Source of the DNA: Phycisphaeraceae bacterium
GTDB lineage: Bacteria > Planctomycetota > Phycisphaerae > Phycisphaerales > UBA1924
NCBI GenBank assembly: GCA_015200025.1
Contig: CP054186.1
Span: 1,240,001 to 1,304,000, forward strand
Direction of reading: 5' to 3'
Length of the DNA stretch: 64,000 nucleotides
Position numbers and translations under genes: made by a program. The notes beneath the pieces were generated by a model. It was given only the letters and a program-made list of their open reading frames with translations. It did not search any database and was not told the origin of the DNA. This document shows positions 18,281 to 26,281 of the stretch, in pieces (positions within the stretch are counted from its first letter, which is position 1; each line of letters starts with the position of its first letter).

Positions 18281-18286
18281 GGGGCG

Positions 18287-18607
18287 GTGAACGAACCGGC
18301 TCATCCACTCTCGGCATCGTACGTGCGCAAGGTGGCGCGGCTCGCACGCCTCGACCCCGACGATGCTCGCGTGGAGTCCCTTCGGGCCGAGCTGTCCGCG
18401 GTGATCGGGTACGTGGCGAGGGTCCGGGCGGTCGACGCCGCCGGCGTCGAGCCGCTGGTTCATGTCAGCGACGAGCCCGCGCACCTCGCCGAGGACGCCC
18501 CGGGCCCGACCCTGCCCGAGGGGTCCGCCGCCGCCATGGCCCCCGAATCCTTCGGCCCGTACGTCAAGGTGCCCAAGGTCCTCGGCGACGAGGGGGGCGG
18601 GGCCTGA
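18287..18607 (+). CDS. gatC: Aspartyl/glutamyl-tRNA amidotransferase subunit C
   Basis: A 106-residue protein with the GatC pattern: YVRKVARLARLDPDDARVES, a helical middle, a linker with GVEPLVHVSD, and a C-terminal FGPYVKVPKVL motif that wraps around GatA. GatCAB amidates Glu-tRNA(Gln) and/or Asp-tRNA(Asn). The GTG start follows a TACACT box by 6 nt. The stop overlaps the gatA start in TGATG. gatB is not in this window. Confidence 0.88.
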   Translation: MNEPAHPLSASYVRKVARLARLDPDDARVESLRAELSAVIGYVARVRAVDAAGVEPLVHVSDEPAHLAEDAPGPTLPEGSAAAMAPESFGPYVKVPKVLGDEGGGA

Positions 18608-20091
18608 TGGAACGCCGCGGGGCACACCAGATCGCCGCCGACGTCGCCTCGGGCTCGATCAGCGCCGCGGCCGTGATCGACGAGGCGCTCTCCTCGGCGC
18701 GGGGGATCGGGCGGTCGCTCAACGCGGTCCTCGAGACGTTCGACGATCACGCGATGGAACGGGCGCGCGCGTTGGACGCGGCCCGCGAGCGCGGCGAGAC
18801 GCCCGGCCCGCTCGCGGGGGTCCCGGTCCTGGTCAAGGACAACATCTGCACGTCGGTGGGGCGCACGACCTGCGCGAGCCGGATGCTCGAACACTACACA
18901 TCTCCCTTCGACGCCACCGCGGTGGCCCGTCTCGAGGCCGCCGGCGCCATCGTGATCGGGAAGTCCAACCTCGACGAGTTCGCGATGGGCGGGTCCGGAG
19001 AGCACTCGGCGTTCGGGCCGACGAAGAACCCGTGGGACCTTTCTCGCGTGCCCGGGGGGAGCAGTTCGGGGTCCGCCGCCGCGGTCGCCGCGGGGATCGT
19101 CCCCATGGCCCTTGGCTCGGATACCGGCGGGTCGGTCCGCCAGCCCGCGGCGTTCTGCGGGGTGGTCGGACTCAAGCCGACCTACGGCCTGGTCTCCCGG
19201 TTGGGGCTCGTCGCCTTCGCGTCGAGCCTCGATCAGATCGGGCCCATCACGCGAACGGTGCGCGACGCGGCCCTCGCGCTGCGGGTCATCGCCGGGCACG
19301 ACCCGGGCGACGCGACCTCGTCGCGCCGGCACCATCCCGACCCGCTCGAGGGCCTCGACCATCGCGTCCACCACCTGACGGTGGGGGTGCCCCGTCAGGC
19401 GCGGGGCGAGGCCAACCGCCCCGAGGCCGCCTCCGCCTTCGACGACGCGCTCCGCACCTTCGCGGGCCTGGGCGCTCGGATCGTGGACCTTGATCTTCCC
19501 TCGCTGGACGCCGCCATCGCCGCGTATTACATCGTCTCGTCCGCCGAGGCGTCGTCGAACCTGGCGCGGTTCGACGGGCTGCGGTACGGGCGGCGGGCGG
19601 CGTCACGCCCGGGGGAGAGCGTCGAGTCGCTCGTGTCGCGGTCGCGGACCGAGGGGCTTGGGCCCGAGGTGCAGCGACGGATCATGCTCGGGACGCACGT
19701 CCTCTCCGCGGGCTACGCCGACGCGTACTACGCGAACGCGCTGAGGGTCCGCCGGCTCCTCAAGAACGAGTTCGACGCGGCGTTCGCCTCGGGGTGCCAC
19801 GTGATCGCGACGCCCACCACGCCGGGGGCCGCGTTCCGGATCGGCGCGCACGACCGCGACCCCCTCGCGATGTACCTCGAGGATCTCTACACCGTCCCGG
19901 CCAACCTCGCCGGGCTCCCCGCGATCAGCCTCCCCTGCGGGGTGTCCACGGCCCAAGGCTCGGCGCTCCCGCTGGGGCTCCAGTTGATCGCCCCGGCGTT
20001 CCACGACGCCGAGCTGCTCCGGGCCGCGAGGATGTTCGAGTCGGCCTCCCCGCACGACGTGCTGCGTCCGCCCGTCGTCCCCGCCGCTTAA
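18607..20091 (+). CDS. gatA: Aspartyl/glutamyl-tRNA amidotransferase subunit A
   Basis: A 494-residue protein of the amidase-signature family. The catalytic triad is visible as Lys in PVLVKDNICT (about residue 76), the cis-Ser in GGSSSGSAAAVAAG (about 152) and the nucleophilic Ser in LGSDTGGSVRQPAAF (about 176). GatA hydrolyses glutamine and passes ammonia to GatB. It is translationally coupled to gatC. The 3' end overlaps the convergent CPBP gene by four bases. Confidence 0.93.
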   Translation: MERRGAHQIAADVASGSISAAAVIDEALSSARGIGRSLNAVLETFDDHAMERARALDAARERGETPGPLAGVPVLVKDNICTSVGRTTCASRMLEHYTSPFDATAVARLEAAGAIVIGKSNLDEFAMGGSGEHSAFGPTKNPWDLSRVPGGSSSGSAAAVAAGIVPMALGSDTGGSVRQPAAFCGVVGLKPTYGLVSRLGLVAFASSLDQIGPITRTVRDAALALRVIAGHDPGDATSSRRHHPDPLEGLDHRVHHLTVGVPRQARGEANRPEAASAFDDALRTFAGLGARIVDLDLPSLDAAIAAYYIVSSAEASSNLARFDGLRYGRRAASRPGESVESLVSRSRTEGLGPEVQRRIMLGTHVLSAGYADAYYANALRVRRLLKNEFDAAFASGCHVIATPTTPGAAFRIGAHDRDPLAMYLEDLYTVPANLAGLPAISLPCGVSTAQGSALPLGLQLIAPAFHDAELLRAARMFESASPHDVLRPPVVPAA

Positions 20092-21548
20092 TCGCCCGCG
20101 AACGCCACCAGCGCGTACATGAACCCCGCCACGACGGCGTTGTTGAGCGCGTGGGCCGTCATCGACGCCACGAGCGACCCTCTCCAATGACGCATCAGCG
20201 CGAACACCACGCCCAGCGTGATCACCGGGAGCAGCGCGTACCACGGGTACCCGTGCCCCACGCCGAACACCACGCCCGCCGCCCCCGCCGCCAGCACCAC
20301 GCCCAGCCTCGACCGCAGGTGCCGGTAGAGCGCGCCGCGGAAGACGGCCTCTTCGACCAGGGGCGCCCAGACCGTCGCCAGGAGCAGCAGCATCACCGGG
20401 ACCGGCGCGGGTTGAGCCATGGCCTCGATGATCGGGTTGGTCGCCTCGCCCGCCGAGGGCCCGTCCCCGACGCCGCCCACGCCCGCCGACGACCTCGATC
20501 TCAGCCACACCATCGCGTACGACACCGCCAGCGCGACCGCCAGGAGCGGCATCGACGCCAGGTACCCCGCCACGCCCGCACCCACCTCTCGCCACACCCC
20601 GCGCCCCGCGTGCAGCCCCATGTCCGCACGCCAGTGGCTCCAGGACACACCCCTCACCAGGGGCCAGAAGACCGCGAGCGCAACCCCCCACTGAAGCGAC
20701 ATCGCCACCACCTGACCCCGGTGCGGGTCGAGCCCCGAGCCCAGTACGCCCAGCCCGACCTTCAGCGCCAGGAACAGCACGAAGAACACGACCGCCGTCT
20801 CTAAGTAGACGCTCCCGCCCGGGGCCGGCGCCGCCATCACGGGTTTAAGTTTCCTCCCCGCGAGCGCCACCGCGAACACGACCGACGCCGTCACCCCCCC
20901 CACCACCGCGACGCACAGCGCGACCGTGAACAGCCCGAGCGTCCAGGCCAACCCGTGGCCGCCGGAGATCAGCGAGGCCCGCCGGGGGTCTGTTTCGGGC
21001 AGGCCGAACGCTCCGGCCACGCGTCCGTACCACCCGTGACGGTCCGCGAGCGACGCGAGCGCGGCGTCCCCGGCCTCGTCGCGACCGTCGCGGTAGAGCG
21101 CCCGGAGCGTGCGGAGGTCGTCGGCCAGCGCGGGGTCGCGTTCGACCGCGGCGGGCCACCCGGGCGACGCCTCCGCCGACGACAGCGCCTCGAGGGCGGC
21201 CCCGGGCCCGACGACCTCGCCTACGACCATCGCCGACCGGACCCGCTCGGCGGCGCCCCGCGGCACCGCCTGCTCGGCGAGGATCGGCCTCAGCGGTGAG
21301 TCCGCCGGCAGGTCCGCGCCGAGTTTGACCGCGATCCTGGCACCCAGCGCGTGCGGGTCGGCGACTCGCCCCGGATCGAGCCGAGACCGGGCGTGTGATT
21401 CGCTCGCCCCCGTACGGGTCGAGGCCTGCTGAAGCCAGAACGTCGCGCCCACCAGGAGCACCAGCACCGCCATCGCGGCCCGGGCCATGGCGCGCGAGCC
21501 CGGGTCGGGGACGCGGATGGGTGGGCGGGGTGCTTCGGGGTGTTCCAT
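20088..21548 (-). CDS. CPBP-family intramembrane metalloprotease
   Basis: A 486-residue protein. The C-terminal membrane domain carries the three CPBP (Abi) motifs: EEAVFRGALYRHLRSR, FGVGHGYPWYA and HALNN, which supply the Glu and His metal ligands. A large N-terminal region (about residues 50-200) outside the family core is hydrophilic and helical. The family includes Rce1-type CAAX proteases and proteins tied to bacteriocin immunity; the substrate here is unknown. It is convergent with gatA. Confidence 0.8.
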   Translation of the reverse strand: MEHPEAPRPPIRVPDPGSRAMARAAMAVLVLLVGATFWLQQASTRTGASESHARSRLDPGRVADPHALGARIAVKLGADLPADSPLRPILAEQAVPRGAAERVRSAMVVGEVVGPGAALEALSSAEASPGWPAAVERDPALADDLRTLRALYRDGRDEAGDAALASLADRHGWYGRVAGAFGLPETDPRRASLISGGHGLAWTLGLFTVALCVAVVGGVTASVVFAVALAGRKLKPVMAAPAPGGSVYLETAVVFFVLFLALKVGLGVLGSGLDPHRGQVVAMSLQWGVALAVFWPLVRGVSWSHWRADMGLHAGRGVWREVGAGVAGYLASMPLLAVALAVSYAMVWLRSRSSAGVGGVGDGPSAGEATNPIIEAMAQPAPVPVMLLLLATVWAPLVEEAVFRGALYRHLRSRLGVVLAAGAAGVVFGVGHGYPWYALLPVITLGVVFALMRHWRGSLVASMTAHALNNAVVAGFMYALVAFAGD

Positions 21549-21792
21549 GCGTGCTCTTTATCGGCATGCCGCGGGAATCCAAGGACGAAAGCGGGTCGAT
21601 CGGGATCTGGACGGTCCGTCCCGGTGACGGTTGACCCGACCCGCGGCGGGACTATTGTTCCCGGTTCCACAACTGAACTCTGCCGGTGAACGCCGGCCCG
21701 CCCTGCCCGGGAGGCAGCGAAACAACCCCGATCACGGGGCCGAACGCGGGCGTGTCCCGTCGCGCCGGCACGATCGGGTATCGGAGGTTCGG

Positions 21793-22230
21793 ATGCTGCG
21801 TCGACAGACGACTTTGGCCCTTCCGGGCACGGTGAGCACGACGTGGCGCGTCGTGGACGCCTCGGGTATTCCCCTTGGCCGGTTGGCGGCCGAGGTGGCC
21901 ACGGTCCTGATGGGCAAACACCGCCCCGAGTACACCCCGCATGTGGTTTCGGGCGAGGCGGTGGTGGTGATCAACGGGACCAAGGTCGAGATGACCGGCC
22001 GCAAGGGCGAGCAGCGGCTCAAGATGCGGTACACCGAGTACCCCGGGGGCCTCAAGACCCAGACCTACGGGCAGGTCCGCGAGGAGAACCCCGAGCGGCT
22101 CATCAAGGACGCCGTCCGGCGCATGCTCCCCAAGAACCGCCTGGCCCGCGTGATGCTCAAGAACCTCCACGTGTACGAGGGAACCGAGCACCCCCACGGC
22201 GGCCACAAGCCCAAGGAACTCAAGGTCTAA
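21793..22230 (+). CDS. rplM: 50S ribosomal protein L13
   Basis: A 145-residue protein with L13 signatures WRVVDASGIPLGRLAAEVA, LMGKHRPEYTPH, GEAVVVINGTKVEMTGRKG, and RMLPKNRLARVMLKNLHVYEG. ATG at 21793 has GGAGG 5 nt upstream. The start lies about 240 nt after the divergent CPBP gene; TATTGT at 21653-21658 could be a -10 box, giving a leader of about 130 nt. It pairs with rpsI downstream, the conserved L13-S9 operon. Confidence 0.95.
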   Translation: MLRRQTTLALPGTVSTTWRVVDASGIPLGRLAAEVATVLMGKHRPEYTPHVVSGEAVVVINGTKVEMTGRKGEQRLKMRYTEYPGGLKTQTYGQVREENPERLIKDAVRRMLPKNRLARVMLKNLHVYEGTEHPHGGHKPKELKV

Positions 22231-22291
22231 CGCGCGACTCACGACACGGTGATGATCCGGCGGCCAGCCCGCCCCGACCCAAGGAAGACGC

Positions 22292-22840
22292 ATGACGAGC
22301 CTGAACATCGGTGGGAATAAACCCCTCGACCCCGCCTCCGCCGTGAGCGCCGCCCTCGCCGGGAGCACCGCTCCCGCCGCCGCCCACGAAGAACTCAAGC
22401 CCAAGCGCCAGGCCAAGCCCGCCGACAAGCGTGGCTGGTGGTGGGGCACGGGTCGCCGCAAGGCCGCCGTGGCCCGCGTCCGCCTCCGCCCGGCCAAGGA
22501 CGGTCAGGCCGGCCTGACCATCAAGATCGACCGCAAGACCGGCAAGCCGGTCGAGCAGTACTTCACCGAGCTCCGCGACCGCGTCGACGCCGTCCTCCCG
22601 CTCAAGGTGACGTCCCTCGAGGGCCGCTTCGAGGTGGTCGTCCAGGTCCAGGGCGGTGGGTATATGGGTCAGGCCCAGGCCATCCGCCTGGGCGTCGCCC
22701 GCGCCCTGACCGCGTACGACCCCTCCGTCTACGAGACCCTCCGCGAGCACGGGCTGCTGACCCGCGACGCCCGCGAGGTCGAGCGGAAGAAGTACGGCCA
22801 GGCCGGCGCCCGCCGTCGCTTCCAGTTCTCCAAGCGCTGA
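22292..22840 (+). CDS. rpsI: 30S ribosomal protein S9 with N-terminal extension
   Basis: A 182-residue protein. The S9 core begins near residue 50 with GTGRRKAAVARVRLRP and ends in the diagnostic ERKKYGQAGARRRFQFSKR tail that reaches the P site. The first 50 residues are an Ala/Pro/Lys-rich extension absent from most S9 proteins, which are about 130 residues long. It follows rplM by 61 bp. Confidence 0.94.
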   Translation: MTSLNIGGNKPLDPASAVSAALAGSTAPAAAHEELKPKRQAKPADKRGWWWGTGRRKAAVARVRLRPAKDGQAGLTIKIDRKTGKPVEQYFTELRDRVDAVLPLKVTSLEGRFEVVVQVQGGGYMGQAQAIRLGVARALTAYDPSVYETLREHGLLTRDAREVERKKYGQAGARRRFQFSKR

Positions 22841-22883
22841 TCCCCCGGCCCCCGGCCACCCCGGGGAACATCCAGGTATTGGT

Positions 22884-22926
22884 CCGCACGCGGGCGGCCC
22901 GTTCCACACGGGCTTCCCGCGTGCGG
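22884..22926. terminator. Long perfect hairpin after rpsI
   Basis: CCGCACGCGGG (22884-22894) pairs over 11 bp with CCCGCGTGCGG (22916-22926); inside, GCCCGT (22897-22902) pairs with ACGGGC (22908-22913). There is no T-run, so it may be a factor-assisted terminator or an mRNA-end stabiliser for the L13-S9 operon rather than a classical intrinsic terminator. Confidence 0.5.
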
Positions 22927-22942
22927 TCGTTCCGGCCCCGCC

Positions 22943-22948
22943 TATCTT
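22943..22948 (+). promoter_or_regulatory. TANNNT box 9 nt before the gene at 22958
   Basis: TATCTT lies 9 nt before the ATG at 22958, with no Shine-Dalgarno. It is one of a set of such boxes in this window. Confidence 0.4.
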
Positions 22949-22957
22949 CCACCGAGC

Positions 22958-23803
22958 ATGGTCCCGGACCCCGACACGTCCAACTTCACCCGGGCCAGGT
23001 CGTGGCGCGTCCTGCGCCGGGCACTCACCGCCGCTTCGCTCGCGTTCATCGCGGTCCTGGTGCTCATCGCCTGGCGTGCCTACGCCCTCTCGCGCCGCAC
23101 CCCCGAGTGGTACAACCCCCCCGACCCCGCCGCGGTCGCCGTCGCCGACCGTGCCGCCGAACTCGAACGCCGCGTGGTCGACCAGGCCCACCTGGTCCGT
23201 GGCGGCTCACGGCGCCACTCGACCGCGGCCTCCATCGCGAACCCGGCGCTCGACACCGCCGACGGCGAATGGGAAGTGTCCATCCCACAGGACGCGGTCA
23301 ACGCCTGGCTGGCGTCCCGGTTCCCGCTCTGGCTCGCCAACCAGGACCCGCCGATCGAACTCCCCGACAACCTCGGCGCCCTGCAGGTCCGGTTCCTCCC
23401 GGGCTCGGCGACCCTGGGTGTCCACGTCCGCCGCTCCGACCCGAACGCCGCGACCCCAGGCCCGGTTTCCTGGCAGTTCGTCGGCGTGACCTTCGAGCCC
23501 TCGATCGGCCCGGACGGCGGCGTCTGGCTCCCCGCCTCGTCCATGCACGTGGGGGACCTCCGCCTGCCCACGGCCTGGGTGCTCGAGCGCTTCGCCTCGC
23601 AGGCCCGCGTCGAGGTCACGACCGAGGGCGACGAGGCCGTCGCCGCGTTGCTCGGGGCGTTTCTCGGGAAGCGTGCCCTGGCTACGCCCGCCGCGATCGA
23701 GCTCGCCGACGGCCGCGTGCTGCGAGTGCTCGACCTCCGCGTCGCGGAGGGGGCGCTCGAGGTCCGGTGCAGGACCGAGGGAAGGTCGATCAGCCCGAAA
23801 TAA
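22958..23803 (+). CDS. Membrane-anchored protein of unknown function
   Basis: A 281-residue protein. One N-terminal transmembrane helix (about residues 23-43) is followed by an extracytoplasmic domain starting near DGEWEVSIPQDAVNAWLASR, a pattern reminiscent of lipid-binding or YpmS-like extracellular domains. No catalytic motif is seen. It stands alone after the ribosomal operon, and its 3' end overlaps the convergent PEP-CTERM-like gene by 14 bases. I do not recognise a specific function. Confidence 0.65.
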   Translation: MVPDPDTSNFTRARSWRVLRRALTAASLAFIAVLVLIAWRAYALSRRTPEWYNPPDPAAVAVADRAAELERRVVDQAHLVRGGSRRHSTAASIANPALDTADGEWEVSIPQDAVNAWLASRFPLWLANQDPPIELPDNLGALQVRFLPGSATLGVHVRRSDPNAATPGPVSWQFVGVTFEPSIGPDGGVWLPASSMHVGDLRLPTAWVLERFASQARVEVTTEGDEAVAALLGAFLGKRALATPAAIELADGRVLRVLDLRVAEGALEVRCRTEGRSISPK

Positions 23804-24506
23804 CCGCCCCGCGACGGCGCCGCGAGGGCCCGATGGCGGCGGTGATCCCGAGACCCGCGAGCACGAGCGGGCCCGGCGCGGGAACGAGCGTCAGCGACAC
23901 CCCGTCCACGGCCGCCCCCCATTTGCTGTGGTTGAGGCTCTGGAAGGCGAGCACCACCTCGCCGGTGGGGAAACCCCCTCCGGACCCGCCCCCCGAGTCG
24001 TTGTTGTTCCCGCTGTTGTGGCGGGGCCCCTGCGCCGTGAAGATGATCTCATGCCCGACCCACCCCATGTCCTGGTAGGAGCGGCCCGCCGCGTTGAACT
24101 CGAACTCCCACGAGAGCGCCCCGACCTCGACCCGGAGGTGCTTGAGGAGGTCCCCCATCGGGTTCCCGGCGAGCATGAACTCGAGCCGGTACGTCCGCCC
24201 CCACTCCACCTCCACGCGCTGCTCGATCCGCCCCGCCGACCGGCCCGAGAGGTCGAGACTCCGGATCCCCTGCCCGTGCTGCCAGTACCCGCCGATGTAA
24301 TCGATGTCCCCCGACGCGATGGTCCACCCTTCGAGCACGTTCTGCCCGACCGCCGCGTTGACGAACCACGCCGCGGGGTCGACGAAAGCGGATTCGAACC
24401 CGCCGTTTCGCACGAGGTTGTCCTGCGCGAGGGCCGCGGGGGCGAGGCCCGCGATCGAGAGGGCACCCATCAGCCGGATGGCACACGTCGTGGCGGTGGT
24501 ACGCAT
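23790..24506 (-). CDS. Secreted choice-of-anchor C (DUF642-like) protein with PEP-CTERM-like tail
   Basis: A 238-residue protein. A signal peptide ending near ALAQ is followed by DNLVRNGGFES, the start of choice-of-anchor C / DUF642-type beta-sandwich domains, and by LEGWTIASGDIDYIGGYW and SLDLSGRSAGRIEQ typical of that fold. A Gly/Ser/Asn-rich loop lies near residue 170. The C-terminus has VPAPGPLVLAGLGITAAIG followed by RRRR, that is, a PEP-CTERM-like motif, hydrophobic helix and basic cluster. It is probably carbohydrate-binding and sorted by an exosortase; both points are inferred. ATG at 24506 was chosen over 24530 because GGAGAAGAG precedes it. Confidence 0.65.
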   Translation of the reverse strand: MRTTATTCAIRLMGALSIAGLAPAALAQDNLVRNGGFESAFVDPAAWFVNAAVGQNVLEGWTIASGDIDYIGGYWQHGQGIRSLDLSGRSAGRIEQRVEVEWGRTYRLEFMLAGNPMGDLLKHLRVEVGALSWEFEFNAAGRSYQDMGWVGHEIIFTAQGPRHNSGNNNDSGGGSGGGFPTGEVVLAFQSLNHSKWGAAVDGVSLTLVPAPGPLVLAGLGITAAIGPSRRRRGAVISG

Positions 24507-24702
24507 CGTCTCTTCTCCATGGGCGGACACCTCAGTAGTGCACCGGGTTTCGCCCCCGGTCCAGCCCCGACCCGCCCTTGACTCGCATACCCGGTCCGGC
24601 AGCGCGGGTCGTCCCGGCGGCGCGGGCGCCCCTTCGCCCGGACTGCCCGGTTCCCGGACCTCTCACCCGCGGGACGAAACCCCCCGTCTCCGCCCCGCGA
24701 CG

Positions 24703-24708
24703 TAAACT
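24703..24708 (+). promoter_or_regulatory. TANNNT box 6 nt before the pyrB start
   Basis: TAAACT is followed by GCCGGC and the GTG start at 24715. There is no Shine-Dalgarno, which fits a leaderless message. Confidence 0.5.
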
Positions 24709-24714
24709 GCCGGC

Positions 24715-25755
24715 GTGAGCGCCACCCCACCCACGCCGCGGATCCAGCCTCCTCCCACGACGCGCCCCGGCGCGTCAGCCCGGCCCGACGCCGCCCCGCT
24801 CACGGACCTCATCGGGCTGATGGGCCTCCCCGCCGACACCCTCCGTCGGCTCTTGCGCCGCGCCCGGACCATGGCCGACGCCAAGCCCGGGCCGGGCGGC
24901 CCCGAGCGGCTGCTCGCGGGCCGGATCGTCGCCAACTTGTTCTTCGAGGATTCCACCCGCACGCGGACGAGTTTCTCCGTCGCCGCTAAGAGGCTGGGCG
25001 CCGGGGTCGTGGACCTGATGGGCTTCGCCAGCAGCGTGAGCAAGGGCGAGACCCTGGTGGACACGGCCCTGAACGTCGAGGCCCTGGGCGTCGACGCGAT
25101 CACCGTCCGGGCGCGACAGGCCGGCGTCGCCCGGGCGATCGCCGACGCGGTGTCCTGCCCCGTGGTCAACGCGGGCGACGGGCGACACGAGCACCCCACG
25201 CAGGGGCTCCTCGACGCGTACGCCCTCGCCCAGGCCGCCGGACGCCTCGATTCGTTCGACCTCGCGGGGCTCACCGTCGCGATCGTGGGCGACATCGCCA
25301 GTTCGCGCGTCGCCCGGTCCGCGATGGCGGGGATGTCGACGCTGGGAGCGGCCGTGGTCTGCGTGGGCCCGCCCGGTCTCGCGCCCTCGGGGCTGGCCGC
25401 GTTGGGGTGCAGGGTCGAGCACGACCTGGACGCCGTCCTCCCGCACGCCGACGCGGTCATGATGCTCCGCATGCAGTTCGAGCGCCACGATGATGGGAAG
25501 GACGCGCCCCGCGGCGAGGCCCGCCCCTCGGGGGTCATCGCCTCGGTCCGCGAGTTCCGCGCGGGGTACGCCCTGACCCGCGAACGCGAGGCCCGCATGA
25601 AGCCCGGCGCTTTCGTCATGCACCCCGGGCCCATGAACCGCGGGCTCGAGATCGACGGGGAGGTCGCCGACGGCCCGCGGTCCATCATCCTCGAACAGGT
25701 CCGCGCGGGCGTCGCCGTCCGCATGGCCGTCCTCGCCGAACTCTTGGGCGTCTGA
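24715..25755 (+). CDS. pyrB: Aspartate carbamoyltransferase catalytic subunit
   Basis: A 346-residue protein. The carbamoyl-phosphate site is FFEDSTRTRTSFSVAAKRLG, followed by SVSKGETLVDTA, NAGDGRHEHPTQGLLDAYAL and a C-terminal HPGPMNRGLEI, which distinguishes aspartate from ornithine carbamoyltransferase. It makes carbamoyl-aspartate in pyrimidine synthesis. The N-terminus has about 20 extra Pro/Arg residues. The next gene follows after 2 nt. No pyrC or pyrI is adjacent. Confidence 0.93.
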   Translation: MSATPPTPRIQPPPTTRPGASARPDAAPLTDLIGLMGLPADTLRRLLRRARTMADAKPGPGGPERLLAGRIVANLFFEDSTRTRTSFSVAAKRLGAGVVDLMGFASSVSKGETLVDTALNVEALGVDAITVRARQAGVARAIADAVSCPVVNAGDGRHEHPTQGLLDAYALAQAAGRLDSFDLAGLTVAIVGDIASSRVARSAMAGMSTLGAAVVCVGPPGLAPSGLAALGCRVEHDLDAVLPHADAVMMLRMQFERHDDGKDAPRGEARPSGVIASVREFRAGYALTREREARMKPGAFVMHPGPMNRGLEIDGEVADGPRSIILEQVRAGVAVRMAVLAELLGV

Positions 25756-25757
25756 GC

Positions 25758-26258
25758 ATGGACTCCTCGCGCCACCGGCCCGGGCCGACGATCGCCGAGC
25801 CTTACCGCCGCACACAGCACGGCCCGCTCTGGGTCATCCTCCTCGCCGCGGGGGCCGCCCTCGCCGCCGGCGCTTCGGCACCGGGCATCGACCGCGTCGC
25901 CGCCGTCGCCCTCGGGGCCGGGGTGGCGTTCATGGTGCTTCTCGCGCTGTGCTTCGCGACCTTGACGATCGAGGACACGGGCGACGCGATCGCCGCACGC
26001 TTCGGCCCGCTCCCGGTCTTCTCCGCCTCGATCCCGTTCGCCTCCATCACCGGCGTCCGGACCGCCCGCTCGACACTCCTCGACGGGTGGGGCATCCACT
26101 GGACCCCCGGCAAAGGTTGGATCTACAACCTCTGGGGGTTCGATTGCGTCGAGATCCACCACCGCGGGACCACGACCCGCTTCGGCACCGACGACCCCGA
26201 GGGCCTCGCCGCCGCCGTCGCCTCACGCGCCGGACTCCCGATCGACACGGCCCCTTGA
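25758..26258 (+). CDS. Two-helix membrane protein with PH-like C-terminal domain, unknown
   Basis: A 166-residue protein with two close transmembrane helices (about residues 24-67) followed by a beta-rich domain containing IPFASITGVRTARSTLLDGW and WGIHWTPGKGWIYNLWGFD. That domain resembles bacterial PH-like membrane proteins in which a W/G-rich loop is conserved. It begins 2 nt after pyrB and ends 23 nt before cysS. The function is unknown and the genomic pairing may be incidental. Confidence 0.65.
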   Translation: MDSSRHRPGPTIAEPYRRTQHGPLWVILLAAGAALAAGASAPGIDRVAAVALGAGVAFMVLLALCFATLTIEDTGDAIAARFGPLPVFSASIPFASITGVRTARSTLLDGWGIHWTPGKGWIYNLWGFDCVEIHHRGTTTRFGTDDPEGLAAAVASRAGLPIDTAP

Positions 26259-26269
26259 ACCGCTCCCGC

Positions 26270-26275
26270 TACGAT
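26270..26275 (+). promoter_or_regulatory. TANNNT box 6 nt before the cysS start
   Basis: TACGAT is followed by CCGCCC and the ATG at 26282, with no Shine-Dalgarno. It would allow cysS to be transcribed separately from pyrB. Confidence 0.45.
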
Positions 26276-26281
26276 CCGCCC

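Noticed and set aside
24381..24425. tRNA-like 3' end (T-arm-like GGGTTCGAATCC on the minus strand)
   Set aside because: It lies inside the coding sequence for VRNGGFES of the secreted choice-of-anchor protein, and no acceptor stem, D-arm or anticodon arm can be folded around it.
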